From positions 62,001-126,000 of the forward strand of contig JALNZU010000002.1 in the NCBI GenBank assembly GCA_023229245.1: a DNA stretch of 64,000 nt, read 5' to 3'. The notes beneath the pieces were generated by a model. That model was not told the DNA's origin. It did not search any database and saw only the letters and a list, made by a program, of their open reading frames with translations. Below are positions 17,707-27,900 of this stretch, piece by piece. Position 1 is the first letter of the stretch, and the number at the start of each line of letters is the position of its first letter. Made by a program: the position numbers and the translations under genes. This DNA comes from Bacteroidales bacterium (GTDB lineage: Bacteria > Bacteroidota > Bacteroidia > Bacteroidales > F082).

Positions 17707-18600
17707 TTATAAAAAGAAAAGTACCACACCTCCAACGCTGATAGAAGCACCTATTATGTCGTACCAACCAATCTTTTGGCGATAAATGATGGCAGCGGGT
17801 GGTAAAATCAGGATTGGAACTATAGCCATCAAGGTAGAGGCTATGCCGGTTGTAGTACGTTGAATAGCTATCAGAGAAAAGGAAACACCCAAAAAAGGTC
17901 CAAAAATTGAGCCTGTTGTTACCGCAAACATGGCATTACGTTGACGGAAAGCGCCAAAAACTACTTTTGCCCGGCCGGTTAAAAGGATAAGTAGGCCAAA
18001 CCCTATCACAGCTGCTATAATACGAATTTGTGTACTGGCAAAAGGACTATAATCTCCCATACCTATCTTGCTTAGTATCAAGCCTCCCGACTGACCTAAG
18101 ACTCCAAAGAAAGCAAATAACAGCCCTTTAACCGGATATTTGAATTCTATTTTTTTGCTTTCGCTCCGATTGAAAATGGCTAAACTTATTCCAAACACAA
18201 TCAGGATCATCCCTATCATATGTTGAACTGTCATCAGCTCATCTAATATCAGCCATCCAAGAAATGCAGTTACTATAGGTACTAAGGTCATGATAAGCAT
18301 AGATATACGAGAGCTGATCAGTCTGTAGCTGGCAAACAAAAAGTAGTCGCCAAACACAAATCCTACTAAGCCCGAAAGGCTCAACCACAGCCATGCTTTT
18401 GCGGTAGCATCAAAAGGCAAAAACATATGGCGGAAAAAAAGGCTGAATAATGAAAGAAACACAAACGCAAACAAAAGGCGTATCATATTTACAGCCATAG
18501 ACCCGATCTTGCGGGTAGCTGTCTCAAACGCAAGCGCAGTAATAGTCCAGAAGACTGCTACTAACAGAGCAGCCAACTCACCGGAATAAGCCTGAATCAT
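17707..18600 (-). CDS. DMT-family transporter (two EamA domains)
   Basis: 297 residues with about ten membrane helices in two EamA repeats (about 5-140 and 155-295). The second repeat starts after the basic loop NRSESKKIEFKYPVKG. Typical features are the opening ELAALLVAVFWTITALAFE and the GVSFSLIAIQRTTTGIASTLMAIVPILILP segment in the second half. The family exports amino acids, nucleobase derivatives or other metabolites; the substrate cannot be predicted. It is located after the ALDH gene with a terminator between, so it is probably separately transcribed. Confidence 0.85.
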   Translation of the reverse strand: MIQAYSGELAALLVAVFWTITALAFETATRKIGSMAVNMIRLLFAFVFLSLFSLFFRHMFLPFDATAKAWLWLSLSGLVGFVFGDYFLFASYRLISSRISMLIMTLVPIVTAFLGWLILDELMTVQHMIGMILIVFGISLAIFNRSESKKIEFKYPVKGLLFAFFGVLGQSGGLILSKIGMGDYSPFASTQIRIIAAVIGFGLLILLTGRAKVVFGAFRQRNAMFAVTTGSIFGPFLGVSFSLIAIQRTTTGIASTLMAIVPILILPPAAIIYRQKIGWYDIIGASISVGGVVLFFL

Positions 18601-18693
18601 AAAATGTTGAAATTACAGTTCAAAACTATTGTGAAATAAATTGAACTACCTATGTCAACAAGAAAAGGGGCATGCTTTGTAAGCAAAAGGCAT

Positions 18694-18720
18694 AAAAAAA
18701 GGCTTCCGATCTGGAAACCT
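18694..18720 (-). terminator. intrinsic terminator of the ALDH gene
   Basis: The minus-strand RNA can form an 8-bp stem (AGGUUUCC with GGAAGCCU, one G-U pair; 18713-18720 and 18700-18707) with a 5-nt loop, then a U7 tail from 18700-18694. It sits 24 bp past the stop of the gene at 18744. Confidence 0.75.
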
Positions 18721-18743
18721 TTGATATAGACAAAAATAATTTT

Positions 18744-20300
18744 TCAAACATCAAATTTAATGCCTTGCGCCAGTGGCAGTTCTGTACTGAAATTTATGGT
18801 ATTTGTTTGACGTCGCATATAAACCTTCCACGCATCACTACCTGATTCGCGCCCTCCTCCTGTATCTTTCTCACCTCCAAAAGCTCCGCCAATCTCAGCA
18901 CCTGAAGTACCTATATTAACGTTGGCTATGCCGCAGTCAGAACCCTCATGCGATAAAAACCGCTCGGTTTCTAACAGGTCAGTACTGAATATAGACGAAG
19001 AAAGCCCTTGAGGCACTGCATTATGCATCTCAATAGCTTCGTCTATGGTTTTATATTTCATTAAATACAATATTGGTGCGAATGTTTCTTCCTGTACGAT
19101 CTGATAATGGTTTTCTGCTTCTGCCAATACCGGTTCAACATAACAGCCTGATTCGTATCCTTTCCCTTCTAATACTTTTCCTCCCTGTATGATCTTTCCA
19201 CCTTCTTTAACGATTTGGTCAAGGGCATATAAATAGCTTTGCACAGCAGTCTTATCGATCAGTGGGCCTACCAAAGTGTTTGGGTCTAACGGACATCCTA
19301 TGCGTAGTTGCTGATAAGCTTGCTTTAGTTTTTTAGTAAATTCGTTGTATATTGATTCATGGATGATAAGTCTTCGTGTAGTCGTGCATCTCTGGCCTGC
19401 TGTACCAACTGCTCCAAACAGCGTAGCCATCAAAGCCATCTCTTGATTGGCTTTCTCCGATATGATGATGGCATTGTTGCCGCCCAATTCCAAAAGTGTG
19501 CGTCCTAATCGTTCGCCCACTATCCTCCCTACACGACGACCCACAGCGGTACTTCCTGTACAGGAGATCAGAGGCAGGCGTTTGTCGGCAAGTAAGTTAT
19601 CGCCTATCTGCTTAGAGCTTCCTATGATCAGATTTACCACTCCTTCCGGCACCTCATTGCTTCGAAGCACATCTTTGATAATATTGTGTACTGCTATCGC
19701 ACATAAGGGCACCTTTGAGCTGGGCTTCCATATCACTACGTTTCCTGTTACCAATGCCAACATAGTGTTCCATGCCCATACTGCTACCGGGAAATTAAAA
19801 GCAGTTATCACTCCAACCACACCAAGCGGATGGTACTGATCGTACATGCGATGTCGCGATCGTTCGCTATGCATGGTAAATCCGTAGAGCTGTCTGCTAA
19901 TACCTAATGCAAAATCGGATATGTCGATCATCTCTTGTACTTCTCCTAAGCCTTCCTGATAGATCTTACCCATCTCGTAACTGACTAATCGGGCAAGCTC
20001 ATCTTTATACCGGCGAAGCTCATTGCCTATTTGTCGAACGATATCACCACGACGGGGAGCAGGTATCATCCTCCATATCTTAAAAGCTTGTTGAGCCTTT
20101 TCCATGATTTGTTCATAATCATCCCAAGTAGCCTGGCTGACTTTGGCAATAAGCTGTCCATCACAGGAAGCGTAACTCTCTATCAGCTCACCATTTGTTT
20201 CAAGCCATTGCGTACCTGTAGTAGCTCCGTAATTGACAGCTTTAATTCCCAGACGTTCTAAAGTGGGATTGATATTGCATGTAGGACAAATTTGTGTCAT
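18744..20300 (-). CDS. aldehyde dehydrogenase, ALDH7 (aminoadipate-semialdehyde) type
   Basis: 518-residue NAD(P)+-dependent aldehyde dehydrogenase. The catalytic Cys is Cys305 in TAGQRCTTTRR and the general base is Glu271 in LLELGGNNAII. The cofactor-binding block ITAFNFPVAVWAWNTMLALVTGNVVIWKPS is intact, as is the C-terminal EETFAPILYLMKYK block. The GNNAII and QRCTTTRRLIIHES wording is typical of ALDH7 (antiquitin / alpha-aminoadipic semialdehyde dehydrogenase), which acts in lysine degradation. No lysine catabolic genes are adjacent, so the substrate is inferred. It begins 45 bp after the TPR gene with no promoter match between, so it may be read through from the sigma factor operon. Confidence 0.9.
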   Translation of the reverse strand: MTQICPTCNINPTLERLGIKAVNYGATTGTQWLETNGELIESYASCDGQLIAKVSQATWDDYEQIMEKAQQAFKIWRMIPAPRRGDIVRQIGNELRRYKDELARLVSYEMGKIYQEGLGEVQEMIDISDFALGISRQLYGFTMHSERSRHRMYDQYHPLGVVGVITAFNFPVAVWAWNTMLALVTGNVVIWKPSSKVPLCAIAVHNIIKDVLRSNEVPEGVVNLIIGSSKQIGDNLLADKRLPLISCTGSTAVGRRVGRIVGERLGRTLLELGGNNAIIISEKANQEMALMATLFGAVGTAGQRCTTTRRLIIHESIYNEFTKKLKQAYQQLRIGCPLDPNTLVGPLIDKTAVQSYLYALDQIVKEGGKIIQGGKVLEGKGYESGCYVEPVLAEAENHYQIVQEETFAPILYLMKYKTIDEAIEMHNAVPQGLSSSIFSTDLLETERFLSHEGSDCGIANVNIGTSGAEIGGAFGGEKDTGGGRESGSDAWKVYMRRQTNTINFSTELPLAQGIKFDV

Positions 20301-20345
20301 TTAGTTGAAGTATTATTTTGAATTAGTAAATGTAGTTGACCTTTG

Positions 20346-21083
20346 TCAGTTAGTTTTGATACGCAGGTCTTTCAGAATTTTCTGTGCTTTTGTACGATAG
20401 AATCCTCTGTCGGATGAAATATGTTCTAATAACTCAACTGCTTTGGACTTTTTGTTTGTTCTAAGGTACACCAAAGCGAGATACCACTCAGCCTGATCGA
20501 TGAATAAATTGTTTTGATGATGTATCACCTGCTCGAAATTATCAATAGCCTGTGAATAATCGTGAGTTTCAATATTTGCCAATCCGCTGTAGAAGGTAGC
20601 CATCAGGTTATCCGGCAGTTGGTTAAAAGCTTCTAATGCTTCGGTATAGCGGCCAGATTCAAAATTTTCCATACCACTTGCTAAGATAGCATCAGGAAAC
20701 ATGGATTCGGAACGCATTATCAACGAGGCACTTTCAATATCGTAATAGGTATTGAAGATATCTGTCAAGGTTGTTTTCTTCTCAAAAAACAGGAAAGAAG
20801 CTCCTATGATCAGCATTACAATAAAAACAGCTGAATAGGCAAAATATTGTCTTCGCCGGACGGCCAGGCGGTACTCGGGCGACTGGTTGAGCCTATGTAC
20901 CTTATTAAGAGTTTCCATAAACTTACGTTTTTTTCTGTTCGATAAAAAATGCAATAAAGATCGTGTCGAATCAGAAAACATAAAATCTGGTACTTGTTGT
21001 TGTGCATCCGATTCGAGTTTCCAAAAATCGGTATCTTTTTTCATCTGCTGCACTTTTGGACTGTTTTTTTTAGATTTTTTCAT
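20346..21083 (-). CDS. membrane-anchored TPR protein, possible sigma-factor partner
   Basis: 245 residues from the ATG at 21083. The N-terminal 80 residues are basic and polar and presumably cytoplasmic. One membrane helix follows (about 81-100, FAYSAVFIVMLIIGASFLFF), then about three TPR-like repeats (about 125-235: ALEAFNQLPDNLMATFYSGLANIETHDYSQ-type helices). Its start codon lies 14 nt inside the end of the ECF sigma gene, so translation is probably coupled. It lacks the zinc-binding anti-sigma motif and the FecR fold. By position it may hold or sense for the sigma factor, but that is inference; it could equally be a general assembly scaffold. Confidence 0.75.
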   Translation of the reverse strand: MKKSKKNSPKVQQMKKDTDFWKLESDAQQQVPDFMFSDSTRSLLHFLSNRKKRKFMETLNKVHRLNQSPEYRLAVRRRQYFAYSAVFIVMLIIGASFLFFEKKTTLTDIFNTYYDIESASLIMRSESMFPDAILASGMENFESGRYTEALEAFNQLPDNLMATFYSGLANIETHDYSQAIDNFEQVIHHQNNLFIDQAEWYLALVYLRTNKKSKAVELLEHISSDRGFYRTKAQKILKDLRIKTN

Positions 21084-21672
21084 GTTCGTTAAGATTTTTA
21101 TATTCATAATCATTGATAATCAGTTGTATTAATTTATTGATACAGCTTCTTCTCTTGTTATATGCCGATTGGGCTGAAACCATTTTCATCTTATCGGCAA
21201 GCTCCAAACCATTAGCTTTAGCAAAGGTTAGTTCAAGCATTTTCTGACAGGTTTTGTCAAGCAGTTTCCATTGTCGTAAATAAATCTGAAACAACTTATT
21301 CGAAAGCATCATCCTCTCCATCTCTTCGACATCAACACTAACTTCTTCTATATTAATAGTTGATCCAAAATGAAAAATTCTTCTTTCCCGAAGCTGTTTA
21401 AGCCAGATATTTTTTGCCACGCTATAGAAAAAGGTTTCAAATGATGACCAAAGCTCGAACTGTTGGTCTTCCTGAGTAACAATATCATAGACAACACCCA
21501 TGGCTTCCTGAAACACATCCCAGGCATCATCCCGGCTTCCTTGACGGAGTACGACATAATTTTTAATACTCTCAAATTGATTTTGATAAATATAATTTAA
21601 CACCTTTCTATCGTGTTTTTTTATACCTTTCAGAAAATCTGAAGCTTGATATTTTTTTTTCTCTCTACTCAT
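21070..21672 (-). CDS. ECF-type RNA polymerase sigma factor
   Basis: 200-residue sigma-70 family member with only regions 2 and 4. Region 2 covers about 25-95 (NYVVLRQGSRDDAWDVFQEAMG and WSSFETFFYSVAKNIWLKQLR). The C-terminal helix-turn-helix of region 4 is about 140-185 (CQKMLELTFAKANGLELADKM, then SAQSAYNKRRSCINKL). Regulated promoters are unknown. The overlapping TPR gene is the obvious candidate partner, and the ALDH gene may be part of the same transcript. The long AT-rich leader between this gene and the divergent EEP gene holds its control region. Confidence 0.88.
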   Translation of the reverse strand: MSREKKKYQASDFLKGIKKHDRKVLNYIYQNQFESIKNYVVLRQGSRDDAWDVFQEAMGVVYDIVTQEDQQFELWSSFETFFYSVAKNIWLKQLRERRIFHFGSTINIEEVSVDVEEMERMMLSNKLFQIYLRQWKLLDKTCQKMLELTFAKANGLELADKMKMVSAQSAYNKRRSCINKLIQLIINDYEYKNLNEHEKI

Positions 21673-21883
21673 TTATACCAAAGCATGGTGAAAACGCACT
21701 ACTAAAAATCAACTTTTTTTCAACATTTTTTAAAAAATCTTGTAACACACTGTTTATCAATCTATTAATTTTTCATATAAATACACTTTTTTGAACATTT
21801 TTTTTGACTATTCTTTGACAAACATACAAAAAACACGATAATACGAGTTGTTTTCTTATTTTAGCAAGTAAATATACTGGCTT

Positions 21884-22957
21884 ATGCAATCTCATCGATT
21901 TGTCATACTTCATTGGCTGATGGCTAAATTATTTCTTTTTGGGATATTTTTAGTGTATAGTATATCTAACTATGCTCTCGGACAGTCAACTAACATACTG
22001 AGGCTTGCATTTTATAATGTTGAAAACTTTTTTGATATTTATGAAGACAGCACCCGGGCTTATAATGCCTTTACTCCTGATGGCGAGCAACATTGGACTT
22101 CATACCGTTTTATGCAAAAACGAAATAATTTGTTCAAGACTATAGTAGCCTTAGGTGAGGGAGAGCTTCCTGCTTTGATTGGGTTTTGTGAGATAGAAAA
22201 TGAGTTTGTGCTAAGTGAGTTGATACATAAGACACCGCTTCGTACTGCCGGCTATAAGATCGTTCATTATGAATCGCCTGACCGTCGGGGGATAGATGTT
22301 GGTCTTATCTATAGGTCTGACAGAATGAAATTGTTTGTTTCGCAAGCTATACGTTTGTTCGATACGATAGATCCAGGTTTTTTAACCCGCGATATACTTT
22401 TTAGCGGTTTTATCATTGGTGGCGATACTTTGTTTACATACGTTAACCACTGGCCATCACGATATGGCGGACAAGTTGAAACGATTCCCAAACGAAAGCT
22501 GGCAGCTTTAACTCTCAGACATCATATTGATTCATTACTCTTGGTTAGGCCAATGGCAAAAATAGTCATCATGGGTGATTTGAACGATACACCTCAGGAC
22601 GAGAGCGTAACGAAATGGCTACACGCATTAGCTCCCGATCGGCAGGTCGATCATAGCTTAGTCCATCTATTTACCGATTCACAGCAATTAGGTTATGAAG
22701 GCACGTTAAAATATCAGCATTCCTGGCAGATATTCGATCATATAATACTTTCCAAACCACTATACCACGCTACTCAAGGGCTGACCTACCGAACAGCTAG
22801 TGCCCGTATTTTTGTGGCTCCATTCCTTTTAGAAGATGATGCACGACATCTTGGTCAGAAATTGTATCGAACTTATAGCGGTCCAACCTATATCGGTGGC
22901 TTCAGCGATCATCTGCCCATATATATTGATTTAGAATTGAAAGAGGCGTTGCCTTAG
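21884..22957 (+). CDS. secreted endonuclease/exonuclease/phosphatase (EEP) family protein
   Basis: 357 residues with a signal peptide (about 1-33, ending NYALGQ). The EEP fold is clear: LRLAFYNVENFFD (Asn and start of the metal site), IGFCEIENEF (metal-binding Glu), DRRGIDVGLIYRSD, YVNHWPSRYGG (His/Ser), IVIMGDLNDTPQDE (Asp-x-Asn), and the C-terminal GGFSDHLPIYIDL with the catalytic Asp-His. Substrates of such exported Bacteroidota proteins range from nucleic acids to phosphoesters, so no specific activity is claimed. It is divergent from the sigma operon and convergent with dnaN, whose stop is 39 bp away. Confidence 0.87.
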   Translation: MQSHRFVILHWLMAKLFLFGIFLVYSISNYALGQSTNILRLAFYNVENFFDIYEDSTRAYNAFTPDGEQHWTSYRFMQKRNNLFKTIVALGEGELPALIGFCEIENEFVLSELIHKTPLRTAGYKIVHYESPDRRGIDVGLIYRSDRMKLFVSQAIRLFDTIDPGFLTRDILFSGFIIGGDTLFTYVNHWPSRYGGQVETIPKRKLAALTLRHHIDSLLLVRPMAKIVIMGDLNDTPQDESVTKWLHALAPDRQVDHSLVHLFTDSQQLGYEGTLKYQHSWQIFDHIILSKPLYHATQGLTYRTASARIFVAPFLLEDDARHLGQKLYRTYSGPTYIGGFSDHLPIYIDLELKEALP

Positions 22958-22996
22958 CAACAGAAGTGGGTAAAAAAGCCTTAGGCCATTGTTGCA

Positions 22997-24124
22997 TCAG
23001 ATGTTCAGCATTACCGGCATGATAAGCATGAGGATGTCTTCATTTTCATTGAGATGGTTCACAGGAAACAATATACCTGCTCTGTTTGGTGCCGACAACT
23101 CAAGACGTATCTCATCGCTATCAAGATTGTTCAGCATCTCCTGGAAAAACCGCGAATTGAATCCTATCTCTACATCATCTCCTTCGAAGCTACAGCTTAG
23201 GCGTTCTTTGGCTTCATTAGCATAGTCAAGGTCTTCGGCTGATAGGGTCATCTCCTGCCCGGTAATTTTAAAACGTACCTGAAACGTACTCTGATTGGCA
23301 AAAATGGCTACCCTGCGTAGCGAACTCATCAATGAGGCTCGTTCAATAGTTAGCTTGTTTGGGTTTTCTGAAGGGATGACAGCCTGATAGTTAGGATATT
23401 TACCTTCAATGAGGCGGCAAACCATTTTATAATTGCTAAAGACAAAAGACACATTCTTTGGGTTGTAGTCTATAGAAACCTGTTCTTCTTGTTTACTTGA
23501 TAAAATATTTTTTAGTTGATTCACAGGTTTCTTAGGCAATATGAATGCTGCCGGATTTTCTGATCGAACGTCTGTTCGTCTGTATCGAACTAATTTATGT
23601 GCATCGGTAGCCACGAATGTCACATAATCTTCTGATAATTCGCAAAGTACTCCTGACATAGCGGGCCGCAGTTCGTCGTTGCCGGTAGCAAAGATTGTCT
23701 TTTCAAATGCTCTGACCATTAGTTCGGCTGGCACCTCAATACTAGTTGTATCGGTCAATACGGGGAAGCGCGGGAACTCATCGCTTGGATGGCCGGCCAT
23801 TTTAAATTTTCCCTCAGCTGCTGTGATCTCAACGGCAAGTGTATCCTTGTGTATATCAAAAGTCACAGGTATATCCGGAAAGGTTTTCATTGTTTCCAGG
23901 AGCATACGAGCCGGAACAGTTACCTCACCGCTTCCATCAACCAGATCGGGCTGAAGCGAGACTATCATGGTTGTTTCGAGATCGGATGCAGTAATAGACA
24001 GTTCATTTCCGCTTAGGCGAAACAGAAAATCGTCTAATATAGGAAGTGTATTGTTGGGATTGAGTACCCCGCTTAGAGCCTGAAGACTTCGTAAAAGCTG
24101 TAAACTGCTGATGATAAATTTCAT
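22997..24124 (-). CDS. dnaN: DNA polymerase III beta subunit (sliding clamp)
   Basis: 375 residues from the ATG at 24124 (MKFIISSLQLLRSLQALSGV), the family-typical N-terminus; the frame extends 20 residues further but with hydrophobic sequence foreign to clamps. Three clamp domains of about 120 residues each are present (about 1-120, 128-245, 247-375). Recognisable blocks are LPILDDFLFRLSGNELSITASDLET, FATGNDELRPAMSGVL, ATDAHKLVRYRR and the C-terminal end VMPVMLN (P/V-M-P-M-R-L-like). It forms the ring that tethers DNA polymerase III. It is away from dnaA here and follows plsY on the same strand with a 72-bp gap. Confidence 0.95.
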   Translation of the reverse strand: MKFIISSLQLLRSLQALSGVLNPNNTLPILDDFLFRLSGNELSITASDLETTMIVSLQPDLVDGSGEVTVPARMLLETMKTFPDIPVTFDIHKDTLAVEITAAEGKFKMAGHPSDEFPRFPVLTDTTSIEVPAELMVRAFEKTIFATGNDELRPAMSGVLCELSEDYVTFVATDAHKLVRYRRTDVRSENPAAFILPKKPVNQLKNILSSKQEEQVSIDYNPKNVSFVFSNYKMVCRLIEGKYPNYQAVIPSENPNKLTIERASLMSSLRRVAIFANQSTFQVRFKITGQEMTLSAEDLDYANEAKERLSCSFEGDDVEIGFNSRFFQEMLNNLDSDEIRLELSAPNRAGILFPVNHLNENEDILMLIMPVMLNI

Positions 24125-24196
24125 GTCGCTAAGAATATTACATTGAACAGGTAAAATTAGAAAAAATACACCAATTACAAACAATAAAGAACAATA

Positions 24197-24841
24197 TCAG
24201 TTTTTCATTTTCTTCTTTGCAAACCAATTTACTCTTGATTCGGTGCCTTGAACCAATCTGACAATATTCTTCCTATGTGTATAGGGTATAAATAATGCTA
24301 CTGCTATAGCCAGACTGTCGTACAGCCAATGGGGCGGGACTGGCCGGAAGACAAAAAACACTAAAAAAGGAAATGCCAAACCGGCTGCCATGCTTGCTAA
24401 TGAAACATAACGAAACAGCAGCAACATCACTGCAAAGACACCTAAGGCCGTCCATGCTGCAGCCGGAAACAACCCAATCCCCACTCCCAACAATGTAGCT
24501 ACTCCTTTACCTCCCTTGAAGCCGGCAAAAACAGGTAGTGTATGCCCTATCACAGCAAACGCAGCAGCAGCTACAAGGTGATATGCCGAAGGCCCGGCAA
24601 ATCCGGCTAAATGACTAAGATATTTAGCTGCCCAGACAGCCAAAAAACCTTTCAACACATCAGTAAGTATAACCGGTATGCCAGCTTTGACACCCAACAC
24701 ACGAAAAGTGTTGGTAGCACCAGCATTACCCGATCCATGCTCACGAATATCAATATGATAAAAATGCTTTCCTACCCATACAGCAGTGGGAATTGAACCC
24801 AACAGATAGGCTAAGATAAGTGAAAGAATAATCTCGAACAT
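24197..24841 (-). CDS. plsY: glycerol-3-phosphate acyltransferase PlsY
   Basis: 214-residue inner-membrane enzyme that acylates glycerol-3-phosphate with acyl-phosphate, the first step of phospholipid synthesis. Multiple membrane helices are present. All family motifs are there: IDIREHGSGNAGATNTFRV (first loop), FKGGKGVATLLG (phosphate-binding second loop), RYVSLASMA, and HRKNIVRLVQGTESR at the C-terminus. Three ATG codons in a row (24847, 24844, 24841) leave the start ambiguous by two residues. It lies upstream of dnaN and downstream of the 1493-residue gene. Confidence 0.93.
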   Translation of the reverse strand: MFEIILSLILAYLLGSIPTAVWVGKHFYHIDIREHGSGNAGATNTFRVLGVKAGIPVILTDVLKGFLAVWAAKYLSHLAGFAGPSAYHLVAAAAFAVIGHTLPVFAGFKGGKGVATLLGVGIGLFPAAAWTALGVFAVMLLLFRYVSLASMAAGLAFPFLVFFVFRPVPPHWLYDSLAIAVALFIPYTHRKNIVRLVQGTESRVNWFAKKKMKN

Positions 24842-24987
24842 CATCATTTCTTTAGCCGACAAAGGTCATAAAAAATTCGCTTCAACACCAGTAGAGTTTA
24901 TGATGGCAGAAGGATCAGCACAGCTATTTGCAGCTTGGTATAAATGCAGACCGATTTATAAATCAGTGTATCTAATGAATGGAGATA

Positions 24988-27900
24988 TTACAACTCCATG
25001 GATTGCATCTTGCGCAGGAAGTCAACCATTTTACGTCGTGTGGCAATGATATATTCATACCTGCCGCCTTTAGCCGGATCGTTCACTACCCTTTTATCCT
25101 GCTTGATTTTCATTAAATCAGTATTAAACAGATCGGATGATGACAACGCTTGCATCACTCCTGTCTTATAGCTGAAAAAGTACCATTGTCGAGCATTGAC
25201 CATCAGGTAAAATGAAATCCCATCCCCTGCCCTGCTCTTCTCTATCTCTAAGAATCCATCTATTATCTTATTGCTGCCCGTCTTGAGTATATTAGCTAAT
25301 GCATTGGCTCCTACCGAGACAAATGCCCGGCTGTCGGGTACCCATTTCAGTTTCAGCTCGGAAAATACTATGTACGGCTGCAATGCTTCAGGAATTTTAC
25401 GGGGAGCACCATATAAAGCTACCTCATTCGATATGCGATCGGCTTCGTTTCCATTGATCAGATTTCGTAGAGCCGGCAGATAGTTCCCTTGATTCAATAC
25501 AGCCCCCGGCAGATTGGCAGCATTCAGACTATCCGCCATAGAAGCAAGCAACTTATCGTCAAAAGGAAAAGAAAGCCTTGCAAACACGTTCAGATAAAGA
25601 GAATCAGGTATGATCTTATAGATGAAATCACCATAAATATCTAAATCGAGATGCCCGGTCTTCAAGTCCAGGTCAATAGCCGACTTACCTTCAATGACAC
25701 ATCGATTTGTATGCATCGACAGAACAGCTTTATCGATTCCTGCTTCTGTTTGCATGATATGGTAAGCTGATTGAGACCGGTCATAGACTAATGTACCTCC
25801 TATAAAGGCTGCTGCTTTATCTGCTCCCTTAGGTTCCTGAAGGAAGGCGGCATAATAGCTGTCGTTGACAGTGGCATAATAAAGTCCGTTGTTGATCGGC
25901 TTTCCGTGTATATCAACCAAGCCGTTATGGATGGGGATGCTCACGTTCATTGGATCAATAATAGTGTCGAAACGTATCCAAGGCAACTCTTGGGGCATAC
26001 ATGAATGCATCAGTTGTACACCTCCGTTGAAGCGCAGATAAGGAGTGGCGGCATCTAACAGAGCTTCACCGCTAAACGCAAACCAAGGACTCAGGTAAAA
26101 CCCATCCTGAGCTTGTATGACAGCCTTTCCCTGTGTATGTCCCTGATCGGAAACGGTGATTTCAGGCATGTTCAACACAAATTTTTCATCGTTCAGATTA
26201 GAATACGTATAAAGTCCCGAAGCGGTGTATCGCTTGCTGCTATGAATAGCTACTTTAGCCTGATTGATCTGATGCATCTTGCTAGTCATATCGGTAATTA
26301 TAGTAGCACTTTCCAAAGGTTTCATAGCAGCATCTTCTAAAATGGTGACTATTCCATCTGTAGGGAACACTGCCGCATCGGCCACCTGTATAATCTTCAC
26401 ATCACGGGCTACTATGGCATATTCATTCAGATCATAATCGGCTTGCAGGCAAAAGAAGGCGAGCGAATCCTGCTGTGGATGTTCCGACACAAATACCGAT
26501 CCTTGCAGATCAAGGTCCATGATATCGCGCAACGACAAGGCTTCAAAGTTATAACGGCCTTCAACCTTATTATTGTTCAGCCTGATCCGTTGTTCGTCCA
26601 TCATCCAGACTGCCTCGTCCAAAGTGCAGTAATACCGGTTAAACGGAAATGAGAGCTTGCTGTTATCATCTAAATGTTCAAAAATGGCCTGACGTTGTTC
26701 ATAGTCCACAAAAGTTTTATATGCGGTTGCCATAAAGGCTTCCTTTTTACCCTGGGGTGGGAAAAGGCGGAAATCTGCTGTATCAGCTCCGAAGGACATG
26801 GATAGAAATTGAAAATAATTCGATTGCAGCTGTGCTTGTCCGAAGCGGATATCCCCATCTCCTGTAAGTCCTCCAGGTCTCAAACTAAGGGTACCATAAA
26901 ACTTATTTCGATCATAAAGTTGGAAGTCGTGTTCGATAGTGTGAAAGCTCATCAACTCTTGTTTTATGTCCCATCGCATCTGTAGCTCTGTTCCAATCCC
27001 ATCCGGAAATTCAGGTACTTGCCTTTGCATGCTGATATGTACCTCATCAGCTATGGCAGCTACCGAGTCGGGATAAAATATAAAGTCTTTTGAATAGGTT
27101 TCAGAAGTGAGATAGTGCAATGCACCCCATCCGTGTAATCCTTGGTTTGAAAGGCTTATTGACTGCATATACTTTCCGGTCCCACCATAGATTGGATAGC
27201 CTTCCTCAGGCGTTATATGCTCAAAACCCAGCGAATAGTCTTCCATCACTATAAGTGGCTGCCGGAATACCGGAAAAATACCTGCCGAGTTTAGATAGCC
27301 ATCAAAATGTAGGTTATCAGTTGAAAAATTATCTAAGCTGTCTATTTCAAAAGGATCGACCACATAATAAAAATCTTCACGTTTCAGGCTGCCTTGCTGT
27401 GTTGCCGGATGGTCAAAATACACATAGCTCTCACCAGTACTGGTAAAGCCGGGATAGCGTGCCAATTGCATCCGGCCTGATTTATTGTCAGGCTCGTCTA
27501 TGTATAAAGTCCCAGTTAAATTAGAAAGTACGTTCTTCACTTTCACATACTCGGGAAATGGTTTGTCAGTATCTTGATTTCGTTCTTTGACTACAAAACT
27601 CATTGAATCGACAAATGTGAAATTGAGTTTAAAAGGGTCGTATTCAAAAGAAGCTTCTCTTGCATAAAAATCAAACAAGCCGGCACTGACTAATCCGCTG
27701 AAAACAAAATCGCGGTTTTGTTTCATTTGTATGGTATGCTGCTCAGGGAAAAGTTGTACTCCATGTGCCTCACTGAGTACTATTTCTTCTACCCCATTGA
27801 TAGTCATATCATTTGAATTCAGGTCGAGCCTCAGATTAGGATTTCGACCGGTAGTATGTGATTGTATTGCGATGAGGTCGTAATCGCTTCGTCCGGCTTT

